A stretch of DNA of 64,000 bases from Leptolyngbya sp. Heron Island J. GTDB lineage: Bacteria; Cyanobacteriota; Cyanobacteriia; Phormidesmidales; Phormidesmidaceae. The number at the start of each line of letters is the position of its first letter. The first letter of the stretch is position 1. Both the position numbers and the translations under genes were made by a program. Of the stretch, positions 37,485 through 47,000 are shown one piece after another. The notes beneath the pieces were generated by a model that worked only from the letters and a program-made list of their open reading frames with translations, searched no databases and was not told the DNA's origin. The stretch lies in NCBI RefSeq assembly GCF_000482245.1, contig NZ_AWNH01000041.1, positions 1-64,000 on the forward strand. The letters run 5' to 3'.

Positions 37485-38483
37485 TTAACTGTTGGAGGAA
37501 TCTGGCAGTTCTATTAGAAAAGAAGATGTATTAGCAGTCTCCTGCGTTTTCCCTTGGAAAGAACTATAGCTAAAAATTTCATCAAGATTTGCACTCCCTT
37601 GAAGAAAGTTGCTAAGAGCATTATCAGATATCTTTACACTCGCATCATAAACAAAAGTAGCATTTCCAATTACACTCCCTACATCTACACCAGAATCAGA
37701 TTTGTTAACCTTACATAAAATCATTCCCCCTTTGTTATATACCTCAATCCATTCATTGCAGCTCATGGTACTGGAACATGTTAGATGATAAACTCCAGCG
37801 AGCATAGCAGCTGAGCAAGACAATGATGATAAACCAATTCCACCACGCTCAAATGTCCGAGCAAAGCACTTGTTGCTGTCAAGGACCTTTATAAAGGTAA
37901 CATTTACTCCTGTTGAATATAGGGATTTTTGCTCGTTTAGTTTCTGCCCAATGAGATTCAAATTTTGCTCATCAATCTGCTCAACACAGGTAATGAGATG
38001 TGGAGTATGAGCTTCTATGTAAGAGAACATTAAACCGTTATGTTCAACTAATTTTTCATCAAAAGTTAACGGCTTAATAGGCTCTACCTTATAAGAAGGA
38101 ATTTTTGACCATATGTCTTCAACTTTTTCAACTTCAATAATGCCAACTTCGGTCTCGACCTTAACCTTTTTCGAACTTGAGTATTTTTCAATAGCATATC
38201 TTCCTAAACACCTTATGCCATTGACACACATAGGGGTTTCATTCCCATCTGGATTGAAAACATGCATTCTTATATCGCCTAATTGACTGTCGGTCATAAA
38301 CAGCACACCGTCGGACCCAACCACACTATTTCTATTAGTCAAAAGCTTGGTTAAAGTATGTCGCATTTGGGAATCAAGATTTAATCCATTATCTAACTCA
38401 TCGATTAGAACAAAATCATTACCGGAGCCATGACATTTTATAAAAGAGATATCCATTGAAGGCAAACTATGCTTGACACTCAT
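37485..38483 (-). CDS. Divergent diaminopimelate-epimerase-fold protein
   Basis: 332 residues. The fold is clear from FIKCHGSGNDFVLID, NPDGNETPMCVNGIRCLGRYA and FERGGIGLSSLSCSAA, which hold the two catalytic cysteines of this cofactor-independent epimerase. The usual MCGNG is MCVNG and the usual ETLACGTGA is LSSLSCSAA, so substrate or activity has probably shifted. I start at ATG 38483, two bases after the racemase stop, with GAGG upstream; the longer frame to 38504 would overlap the racemase. It is last in a four-gene AT-rich operon. A plasmid-borne second DapF is unlikely to serve lysine biosynthesis. It may epimerise another amino acid. Confidence 0.85.
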   Translation of the reverse strand: MSVKHSLPSMDISFIKCHGSGNDFVLIDELDNGLNLDSQMRHTLTKLLTNRNSVVGSDGVLFMTDSQLGDIRMHVFNPDGNETPMCVNGIRCLGRYAIEKYSSSKKVKVETEVGIIEVEKVEDIWSKIPSYKVEPIKPLTFDEKLVEHNGLMFSYIEAHTPHLITCVEQIDEQNLNLIGQKLNEQKSLYSTGVNVTFIKVLDSNKCFARTFERGGIGLSSLSCSAAMLAGVYHLTCSSTMSCNEWIEVYNKGGMILCKVNKSDSGVDVGSVIGNATFVYDASVKISDNALSNFLQGSANLDEIFSYSSFQGKTQETANTSSFLIELPDSSNS

Positions 38484-38485
38484 AA

Positions 38486-39691
38486 CTACTTTTCCTCTGT
38501 GCAATAGTGGTTACCAAATCGATATGCAAAGTCCTTTAAGGTATAGTCTTCAATCTTCATGTTATCCCTTCCCAGAGATGCCATAATTTCATAACAACCA
38601 TTCAGGTCAGCCAATTGTCTGATTTTAACATTTGGACCAACTACCTCTGCGTATCTAATTTCGCTTAAAACAGAATCTGGAACATCAGATACATCAATAG
38701 TTGTAATTCCCAGAGATATTTTTCCAACTATTGGGGCTTTATAGTTACCTATGTACATCCAGCCTCCCTTTTGCGTTTGATCCGTTTTGCTCATTAGACG
38801 GAGATATCCATCTTTGTAGCCAATATGAGCTAATGCTATACGCATATCCTGTTGAGCAGTGAAGGAACCTCCATATCCAATAGTTGAACCTTTCTTGACA
38901 TCTTTTACTTGAGATATTTTTGTATACATCTCAAGCGTTTCAACAGTTCCTTTGAGAAAATCATTTTCATTAGGTGCACCACCAACTATGCCTATACCAG
39001 GTCTAATTATTTGGAAGTTGAATTCAGAATTAGGCAGCAGAACTAAACTATCTGTACAAGCAAATGAAACTGGCTTTTTAGGCAGTATCTGGAGAAAATT
39101 CTTCAGAGTTTCGAGTTGAAGATATGAATTATCAAAGTCATGCCCTTTTATATCAAATAGGTGGCTCATATAGAATTTGATTTCAAGGTTACTTGTAAGT
39201 TCTTGGAATCTTTCTGCCAGATATTGAACTTCATTACAAGAAAGCCCAATCCTATTCATCTCTGTATCTAAATGAATAACAGCATCACCTGTAGTATTGG
39301 TTCCACAAAAAGCGTTCCATTTTTCAATTTGGGATAAGCTATTGAGGCATGGAGTTATCCTATGAGTCATGAATGACTCCTCCTCACAACTTAAAAGCCC
39401 AGCCATGGCATATATATTGACATCGTCATGAGGGAGTATCTTTCTGAGGACCAGCCCTTCAATAAGTTCTTCTATAAAAAATTCCTTAACTCCTTCCTCA
39501 TAAAGAGCAGGAGCGACATCTGACATACCCAATCCGTGAGCATTACCCTTTAAAACAACAGCACACCTGGAGTTTGTTTTAATCCCCAAATCACGGAACA
39601 AACGGTAGTTATGCACTACTGCTTCAATATTACGGATACGGATTATTGGTTTAGATCCAAATGCATCTAGTGGTATTTTTCGAAATCGCAC
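38486..39691 (-). CDS. Divergent alanine-racemase-family protein
   Basis: 401 residues. It is a fold-type III PLP enzyme. The PLP lysine lies in CAVVLKGNAHGLG (family AVVKADAYGHG), the tyrosine motif appears as IGYGGSF, and VGKISLGITTIDVSD corresponds to VGRVSMDMTMVDLT with the acidic residue lost. IRPGIGIVGG matches the late family motif. Translation probably starts at GTG 39691. The substituted motif residues suggest a racemase for a substrate other than alanine, or reduced activity. It is translationally coupled to the epimerase-fold gene downstream and follows the desaturase-like gene. Confidence 0.87.
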   Translation of the reverse strand: MRFRKIPLDAFGSKPIIRIRNIEAVVHNYRLFRDLGIKTNSRCAVVLKGNAHGLGMSDVAPALYEEGVKEFFIEELIEGLVLRKILPHDDVNIYAMAGLLSCEEESFMTHRITPCLNSLSQIEKWNAFCGTNTTGDAVIHLDTEMNRIGLSCNEVQYLAERFQELTSNLEIKFYMSHLFDIKGHDFDNSYLQLETLKNFLQILPKKPVSFACTDSLVLLPNSEFNFQIIRPGIGIVGGAPNENDFLKGTVETLEMYTKISQVKDVKKGSTIGYGGSFTAQQDMRIALAHIGYKDGYLRLMSKTDQTQKGGWMYIGNYKAPIVGKISLGITTIDVSDVPDSVLSEIRYAEVVGPNVKIRQLADLNGCYEIMASLGRDNMKIEDYTLKDFAYRFGNHYCTEEK

Positions 39692-39782
39692 GCTTAATTA
39701 GCCTCAAAGAAAGAAAGGATAGAGAAAATCCTAAGTCATACTGTAAAGATTAACACCAAAGTATTAGTCACCGTGAAAATAC

Positions 39783-40901
39783 TTACTCTGACACTAAGCG
39801 ATCTTTAAGTTGAAAAATTGCAGATGACTTATTACTTAAAGATGAAAAAAATAGACCAAAACTCTCATATTTTGAGTAATAAGGGAGATTAAATCTGAGA
39901 GCTTTATCTAAGAATGGCAAAAAATTCCACCTCACAAATGGAAGAAGAGAATGTGCTAAATGATAGCTATCACAGAACGGTAAAACTTCATTCTTGATTA
40001 TCCATCCCTCAAAACCACTAAATATAGTCGGACGCCCAACTTCACACTCTAGACGTGAAAACTCCATTGATACTGGTATGTTTTTTACGTACCAGCGATG
40101 CTCAATAACTTGAGACCACCAAGCAAAAAGTGGGTAGAAAACTATCAATGGAATCAAATAAACTACAGCTAAACAGTATGCAAGCTTTGCATTCAAAAAG
40201 AATGCAAAAGCTACAATCAACACTATGCTAATACGAATTTTTCGATAGTAATTATTCTGACAAAAAATATTAGAAAGCATCTTATATATTGTATCTTTTA
40301 TCCCATTTAGGGATATGGGATAAAAGATACAATACCAAAACTGGAGATTAGAAATTCCTGCTGTTAATCCAACTTTTATAAAATCATCCAAATTCGGATC
40401 TTTACCAAACACATTCGCATTTGGATGATGTAACACTAGATGGGAATAAGTTCGAGTTTTAGCATCAGATTGACAAGCAGGTAATTGAAAGAATAAATCT
40501 GCCAAAAATCTGCCAAACTTCTTATTTGTACAGAGGGAACCATGTACAGCATAATGAGTGATTTCTTGAAGGTTTCGAAATTTTCCAGCAGATAATATTA
40601 AAATTGGCAAATGCAAATACCAATAGTTAAAAGTATTCCAGACAAATACACCCATAGCCAATAAATTGACATAGACAGAAACAAATAAAAATGGAGCAAG
40701 AAAATCATCGATTCTGTGCGGGCCTAATGAATAGCTCTTAACTATTTCTTTGATTTCATCAAAATCTAATTTTGATTCACTTATTAACTTATGATCTAAC
40801 GATGATGGGATAGGGTGAAATAATATGTCTGTGAGCCTAATTACAATAGAAACCGTAATTAAAAACAAGCAGCTTAAAGCCCAAAATGGCAAGAGACTCA
40901 T
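39783..40901 (-). CDS. Fatty-acid-desaturase-like membrane di-iron protein
   Basis: 372 residues. It has an N-terminal membrane segment (about 3-24), further hydrophobic pairs (about 68-105 and 220-260), and three histidine clusters: HYAVH, HLVLHH and HLAHS near the C-terminus. EHRW is an additional candidate ligand. This is the layout of the membrane FA_desaturase/hydroxylase superfamily, which activates O2 at a di-iron centre. The substrate could be a lipid acyl chain or an amino-acid-derived molecule. It is second in the operon, with 69-91 bp gaps to its neighbours. The combination with two amino-acid racemase-type genes is unusual. Confidence 0.82.
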   Translation of the reverse strand: MSLLPFWALSCLFLITVSIVIRLTDILFHPIPSSLDHKLISESKLDFDEIKEIVKSYSLGPHRIDDFLAPFLFVSVYVNLLAMGVFVWNTFNYWYLHLPILILSAGKFRNLQEITHYAVHGSLCTNKKFGRFLADLFFQLPACQSDAKTRTYSHLVLHHPNANVFGKDPNLDDFIKVGLTAGISNLQFWYCIFYPISLNGIKDTIYKMLSNIFCQNNYYRKIRISIVLIVAFAFFLNAKLAYCLAVVYLIPLIVFYPLFAWWSQVIEHRWYVKNIPVSMEFSRLECEVGRPTIFSGFEGWIIKNEVLPFCDSYHLAHSLLPFVRWNFLPFLDKALRFNLPYYSKYESFGLFFSSLSNKSSAIFQLKDRLVSE

Positions 40902-40970
40902 AATGGCATCGTTTGAGTGGCATTAAACAATCACTTATTTTAGTAAAAAAATAAAATCAACAAACTTTAT

Positions 40971-41894
40971 TTAATCAATTTTTTTGATTTTAAGTATTTT
41001 ATTTGTAAACCTTTGAGCTGAGAAATATGACCAATTTCCTTGCTTGATACACTCTTCTGAAAACTCATAGAATTCTTCTAATATTCTCTTAGAAGAATAC
41101 TGTAAGTTTTCGTCCCAAATTTTATTAAAAATATTCGAGTATGATTCAACTTCAAACTTTGTAAAGAAGATTGTACTAGAAGCAACATCGTAGGTTTCAT
41201 CTGCTTGCTTCCCTTCAACAATAACTGAAAATTTGTCGTAAATGATGAAATCCTGACGTTCGTTGGAATCTAACAAGGACATCAAATATAGGCCAATATC
41301 AACTCCACATTTCCTATTAAGTTCGATAACTTGATAGAGATCGCTTAAAAAGTCACCTCTTAATAATTTTTTTTCATCAACAATTAGTACTCGTCTAATT
41401 CTACCTCCTGCTTGTATAAATAACCTATTCTGCTGCATGTAATCATCTCTTGATAAGAGTATGCCTGGATTATTTGTTATATCAGTTGCATACACCAAAG
41501 ACCCTTCTCGATTCTGAACCAAGAAGTCCATAAGACGCACTTGAAAATAGCGCACCTCCGCACCATAAAGTTTTAGATAGCCATTATTGAGTGCATTGAA
41601 TCTGCCCTTTATCTTTTCAGTTTCAGATAGGTAGAATAAATTGAATAAAACATCATCCCCAAAAAAACCTGTTTGAGAACGCCTTTCAAAAGGAATAAGA
41701 TTTCTACTTTTTATCCTTTGCAGGAAAAGCAAATAAAATATTATTCCTAACTCGACAGCTGAGGTAACTTCAAAAAAATATCCTTTTGATGCAAACCAAG
41801 TTAATAGAGGTAAAAGGATACCGACAATGGTTACAAATGTATTAAGCCATGTAGCAAAGTCAGCTTTTTTAAAGAATTCGAAAGATGAACGCAT
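40971..41894 (-). CDS. Two-helix membrane protein with unknown cytoplasmic domain
   Basis: 307 residues. Two adjacent membrane helices (about 13-33 and 43-60) are followed by a 240-residue soluble domain. Its latter part reads GGRIRRVLIVDEKKLLRGDFLSDLYQVIELNRKCGVDIGLYLMSL, then QDFIIYDKFSVIVEG and STIFFTKFEVESYSNIFNKIWDE. That pattern loosely recalls phospholipase-D-like or ligand-sensing domains attached to bacterial conflict and regulatory proteins, but the HKD catalytic motif is not evident. It is the first gene of the four-gene AT-rich operon and could be its sensor or membrane anchor. Function unknown. Confidence 0.7.
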   Translation of the reverse strand: MRSSFEFFKKADFATWLNTFVTIVGILLPLLTWFASKGYFFEVTSAVELGIIFYLLFLQRIKSRNLIPFERRSQTGFFGDDVLFNLFYLSETEKIKGRFNALNNGYLKLYGAEVRYFQVRLMDFLVQNREGSLVYATDITNNPGILLSRDDYMQQNRLFIQAGGRIRRVLIVDEKKLLRGDFLSDLYQVIELNRKCGVDIGLYLMSLLDSNERQDFIIYDKFSVIVEGKQADETYDVASSTIFFTKFEVESYSNIFNKIWDENLQYSSKRILEEFYEFSEECIKQGNWSYFSAQRFTNKILKIKKID

Positions 41895-42870
41895 ACCCTA
41901 TTTAAGGAAAATCAAAAAGATTACGGAGCCTAGTTAAAAATCTCAATTCCATTGAGGCCTTAATAAAATATGCCAAGACGAAGGATCAAGTTGGCATGTT
42001 GCTAGTCTAAGCCTGTGGAATTTTAGTGCAATCATTACATATTTAGGGCACCTTCCAATGCTTTTCCATGATCTGGATAATAGCCATTATTAGAGCTGGC
42101 TAATGCAAATAAACATGGTTTACATTACCCATCTGCATTTGAACTGACTCTAAGTGCTCAAGGAAACTTCTAAAAGCCTTGAAATAAAAGGGTTTTAGCA
42201 TACATTTAACCAGCACCATCCCTAGACCAACTTGTCTTAAAATAAGATCCGACCAATGCTCCGCACTTATGATAAGTATCCCTAAGATTTTATTGATTTT
42301 CACCACTAGTCACATACTTTCACTTCATAGCCTACAAGGTCTTCGTGTAAGGGTAAGGATATATGTACTAAAACCCTAATGGATTCATATCCAGATCCTT
42401 ACTCCTGAGACATTAACTTCTATAACAGATATAGAAATAGTCCGTTTAATCCTTGAGTAGGTAATAGCTTATGAGAAGCAAGCTTTTCCAAGCTACAAGA
42501 ATAGTTTTATGGATTGCTTTAAAATCTTATTTTTGCTCTTAGATAGAGTGGTTTAACTAATAAAAAATCCTAAACGAATTAGTTCTTACATTTATAGTTT
42601 TCAATTATTTGAATTTGAGACATTATCTCAGGTTGAGATACATCCTCAGAGGAGGTTAGGAGCTAATTTATAGTTTGTACTTGAATGGAGTTATTTAATT
42701 CTTATAATAAAACTAAGTATAAAATTTAGGACTCCAGATCGAAACCATCCCATGATATTCATCTAATCTAAACTAGAAATATAGATTTATTCATTTATTT
42801 GCTTTTTTTAATTGCAAATCTCCTTTCAATTAACATTCATTTTCTTGTTGACTGCCCAAGCTTTATTATC
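41895..42870. other. AT-rich intergenic region, no supported gene
   Basis: About 1 kb upstream of the racemase/desaturase operon. It is strongly AT-rich, like that operon. A 68-codon minus-strand frame at 42100-42306 lacks recognisable features. The operon promoter should lie near 41900-42000. I see no repeats or RNA genes. Confidence 0.6.
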
Positions 42871-42937
42871 TTTACTATGACATAATCCCTTTTTATGTCA
42901 TAGTAAAACTGCTCAAAAACAACGCCTCATTTTGAGC
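42871..42937. promoter_or_regulatory. Two inverted repeats before second integrase
   Basis: A perfect 15-bp inverted repeat, TTTACTATGACATAA (42871-42885) against TTATGTCATAGTAAA (42893-42907), has a 7-bp spacer. It is followed by GCTCAAAA (42911-42918) against TTTTGAGC (42930-42937). They end 17 bp before the integrase ATG. They could be the recombinase core site, an operator, or a terminator shielding the gene. The 15-7-15 layout is compatible with a tyrosine-recombinase core site. Confidence 0.6.
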
Positions 42938-42954
42938 ATCCAAAGGCTTCACCA

Positions 42955-43935
42955 ATGACAGACCTCATCATAAAACCCCAGACAGCCCCCGGACTCCCCG
43001 GAACTGAGTTCCTACTGCCTGAAGTCTTTGCTCGGTCTGGTAAGCGAGCCACCTATCGCTTCGTTGAGTTCTTCGCTGCTGAGATTCGGAACATCAATAC
43101 CCGGCTTGCCTACTACCGGGCACTCACCACGTTCTTCGATTGGCTTGAAGAGTTTTATCCAGGGTTAGAGATCGAGCAGATAAATTCAATTGTTGTTGCG
43201 CGATACATTGAGCTTCATCCAGGTTCACCACTTACCAGGAATCAACACCTCTCAGCGATTCGCTCGCTCTTTCGGTGGCTCCTTTCTGGTGGTGTAGTGA
43301 GAGAGAATCCTACTGTTGAAGTGCGAGGAGTAAAACATCGTGTCAAACAAGGGAAAACCCCGATTCTCTCTGATGAAGAAATGGTGCAACTTCTTGGCTC
43401 AATTGATATCTCTCACGTAGTTGGCCTCCGCGATCGAGCGCTTATCGCCACCATGTTCTATAGCTTTGCTCGGATTGGTGCCGTATTAGGTATGGACGTG
43501 AAAGACTTCTTCCATAAGGGAAAGCGCACCTGGTTTCGGCTCCATGAAAAAGGTGGAAAGTATCATGAGGTACCAGTCCACCATAAGGCTGAGGAGTACC
43601 TTGATGCGTATATTGAGGCTGCAGGGTTTGGAGGTGAGAAAGATGTTCCCCTCTTTCAGACATCACCTGGGAGGGGCAGGAAGCTAACTGGTAAGCGCTT
43701 GCAGCGGCAGGAAGCCTGGGCAATGGTAAAGCGTCGGGCGCTTGCTGCAGGCGTTAGTACCGATGCGTGTAATCACACGTTTCGTGCGTCTGGGATTACC
43801 AACTTTCTCCGTAATGGCGGCTCAAGGGATAACGCGCAGCGGGTGGCAGCCCATGAGGATGTTAGGACTACAGCTTTGTATGATCGTAGGGATGACACTA
43901 TCAGCCTTGATGAGATTGAGCGTATCAGATTATAG
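42955..43935 (+). CDS. Tyrosine recombinase, XerC/D-like
   Basis: 326 residues. An N-terminal SAM-like DNA-binding domain (TRLAYYRALTTFFDWLEE, LTRNQHLSAIRSLFRWLL) is followed by the catalytic domain. The latter has Arg in YSFARIGAVLGM, Lys in HEKGGKYHEVPV, HTFRASG, AHEDVRTTALYDRR with the nucleophile Tyr, and a short C-terminal tail. The length and layout are Xer-like rather than like the tRNA-adjacent integrase. It may resolve plasmid dimers or mediate movement of the adjacent AT-rich insert, which ends just upstream. Confidence 0.92.
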   Translation: MTDLIIKPQTAPGLPGTEFLLPEVFARSGKRATYRFVEFFAAEIRNINTRLAYYRALTTFFDWLEEFYPGLEIEQINSIVVARYIELHPGSPLTRNQHLSAIRSLFRWLLSGGVVRENPTVEVRGVKHRVKQGKTPILSDEEMVQLLGSIDISHVVGLRDRALIATMFYSFARIGAVLGMDVKDFFHKGKRTWFRLHEKGGKYHEVPVHHKAEEYLDAYIEAAGFGGEKDVPLFQTSPGRGRKLTGKRLQRQEAWAMVKRRALAAGVSTDACNHTFRASGITNFLRNGGSRDNAQRVAAHEDVRTTALYDRRDDTISLDEIERIRL

Positions 43936-44028
43936 TAGTAAATAAATTACGGTTGATTCAGGTTGGAAAATTAGAGCAGACGAAAGAAAGCGGTCTAAAA
44001 GTTATCATAGCTTCAGTCAGTGGAGCTG

Positions 44029-47000
44029 TTATTCAGCATTAATCTTCTTCCAATCCTCTCCGAGCCTCCCTAAATTTTTTCTACCTTCGAGAACACATTT
44101 AACAACTGATAGCATTTTGTCAGAAGTGAGTGCTTTATCAGCGATTCCAAAGCCACCTAAATGATTCTGAATCAATGAATGTAATCTCACAAGGCTCCTT
44201 ACTTGCGCACTCTGAACAACTATATTTTGCTTTGGATACTGTGTCATAATCCTTTTAAGATGATCTAAGCCATGATTAGTTTGTGCCCGATCACCAGAGC
44301 TTTTAGGATGAGATAAATCAGTGACGAAGAGAAATGGCTGATGATCAGCAAATAAGTAATTTGCCTCTTGTACATTGCTGGCAGATAGTAAAATATAGTC
44401 TGGATACTGCTCTGCCAATACAGAAAGGGTTCCTGCTAAAACTGCTTTATGGTCATCAAGAACTAAGATTTTTTTATTGTTTCTCAGTAAAAAATATGTA
44501 GTATTTCCTTGTTTTGTTTCTTTGTTTGAAGGGGACTCTATCCCTATCTTAGAAAGGATATCCTGTGAAACATTTTCGGCATTTTCTAGTCCTGTGATAT
44601 TACCCCAATTTGTAGAATCATCCCAAAGAATACTATCTAAATTTGCACCATAAAAGTCAACTGTCTCAAGATTAGCTCCGCAGAAATTGGCACCTACAAG
44701 ATGGGCTTGACGAAAGCTTGCTCCCATTAAGTTAGTATTCTTAAAATTGGTATCTAATAGAAAGCCTCCCTGAAAATTAGCATTACGACAATTCGTATTT
44801 TGTATACTTGAACTTGAAAGATCTGCTGCAAATAAGTCTGTCTTTTCAAGAGATGCATTATCTAAGTTTGAGTGGCTTAGATCGGCACTATGAAGTGTTG
44901 CACGATTGAAATTTACATTTTGTAAATTAGTCTGACTCAAATCAGCGCCGCTTAATAGTGATTGTTCTAAAATAGCATGGCTCAAATTAGACGTTCTAAA
45001 ATTTGCCATGAAGCAACATGCCCTACTGATAGTCGCATGACTTAGATCAGCCGAATACAAATTAGCATTATCAAGATTAGCTTTGAAAAGTCTAGTCTTT
45101 CTAAAACTAGATTCATGCATCATAGCCGAGCTAAAATTGGTTCCTTCAAGGGTTGCATCATTAAAATTAGCTGCTGAAAACCTTAATTCTCTAAACCCGA
45201 TACAACTTAGATCAGCCTGACTACAATCAATATTTGATAAAAAAGGCCCCAGTACATTAGAAAAAGAGCCTGGGATAGTATGCAGACTAGATATGAGAAT
45301 ACGCGCTAATTTTTTCTTGGAAAAACACTTCTTACTTGGCAAACTACAAGGGTGAAACTTGAGTGAATTATTAAGTTCACCACTTTGCTTGGCAATTTCT
45401 CCTTCGATTAGTGATTTTCCATAGCGATGAAGCTCTAATAGCAAAATTATCACATTTAGTCCCACATATATATCAACTTGACGCTGGCCCAAAACCTCTA
45501 TACGTTCAGTTGTTCTTGTCTGTAATAGCTTCATCTTTCGTTGCGGAAGATTTTCAGGGGGAGCGTCAATAAATTCTCCATCACTCCATCGCCAATAAAA
45601 GTCATAGAGTCGTGTGTATAAACGCTTTGCCTGAAAATCAGGATGTTGAATTAGTAAGGCGATTAAATATTCAACAATTTCTTGGGTAAGTATAGGGCAG
45701 CCCAACAAATCATACATTGTCCAATGAAATATTGAGTCCTCAATGCCATATTCTTGGTTATGTCCAGGTTGGGAAATATTAACCAGACTTTGAACAATTC
45801 TCTCAGCACACAAGAACTCTCCAAAGCTCTTGTGGATAAATTCAATCGAACCTTCTCCTTGTCTTCCTGGTTGCAGATAGAAGGTGGCTAAAGCATTCCT
45901 CAACGGTGTGTCATCAGTTTCAAGCTGTCGCTGTGCTGCTTCAAGAAAAGCTTTAACTGCCCTGTCCTGAGTTAACCGATCTTCGACGATTTGAATATTC
46001 GCAAACTCCATTCCTGACTGTGCAACACATAATCCTGCCTCTTGCAAAATACGGCGCAGGTGTTCAGGCGCTAATTCTGTAATATCAGAATTTAGTTCTC
46101 TGTTCGTTGTAATCGCTTGATTCTTTGTGTTTGTATGGAAACCGTCTGCTCGTTGTTTTGTTAGTATCCAATCTACCGTGTGATCGTAGATGAGTATCTT
46201 TGCGCTAGAGCTACCCATACCTTCAAACATTTCTAAGCGCAATCGCCCATCTCGATACATTGCTGCCAACAGGTATAGTATCAGTGGTTCTTGAGCAAGT
46301 TTTCGTACTCGATCTGGAAGCCGAGAATCCTTGAGAGCTTCGCTAAGATTTCTCTTATCAGAACCAATGATTTTACTCCAATGATGAAACCACTTCGCCT
46401 GCAATTCATCATCCATTGCTAAAATATTTAGTCGCACCAAGTTATGAGGTAAGCGACTTTCAATAGATTGCAATGCGAAGGTACGTCCAGTTATTAATAC
46501 ACGATGACCTTTTTCCGAATTGTGGGCACATCTTTCTTGAAAACGGCCTACTTGTTCTAAAAATTGGTCAAGCCCTCCGCTAGTACGGCCTTCCATTAGT
46601 AATTCATCAAAACCATCCAACAAAAACAGAAAGTTAACATTGCGATCAGTTAGCCATCCAGCGTCTGTTCTTGTGAAGTCTCGGTCAATCGCTTTTGAAA
46701 GAGTTTCCTCGAAATCCTTAGATAATACAGTTATGTCTCGTAAACGAATTAAAATTGGTGTCCAGCGAGGATGCTCGTGTCGGCGCACCCAATCTGCAAA
46801 CATACGACAAAATACACTTTTTCCTCGACCTGGTCCTCCCTGGATGAAAATCACCTTATCGCTATATTTTGAGTTGTTTATCAATTCTTGTGCCCACTGC
46901 TCCAGTGTCACAAGCTTTTGATCTTTATTTGATTCTCTATCTTTCTCTAAGGGTTGTGCCTTTAACGGCACGTAAATATCTTTATACGAAAAGTTCTCAG

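Noticed and set aside
42100-42306. 68-codon minus-strand frame in the AT-rich gap
   Set aside because: Composition looks random and there is no adjacent gene context. A real small protein cannot be excluded, but I cannot support it.
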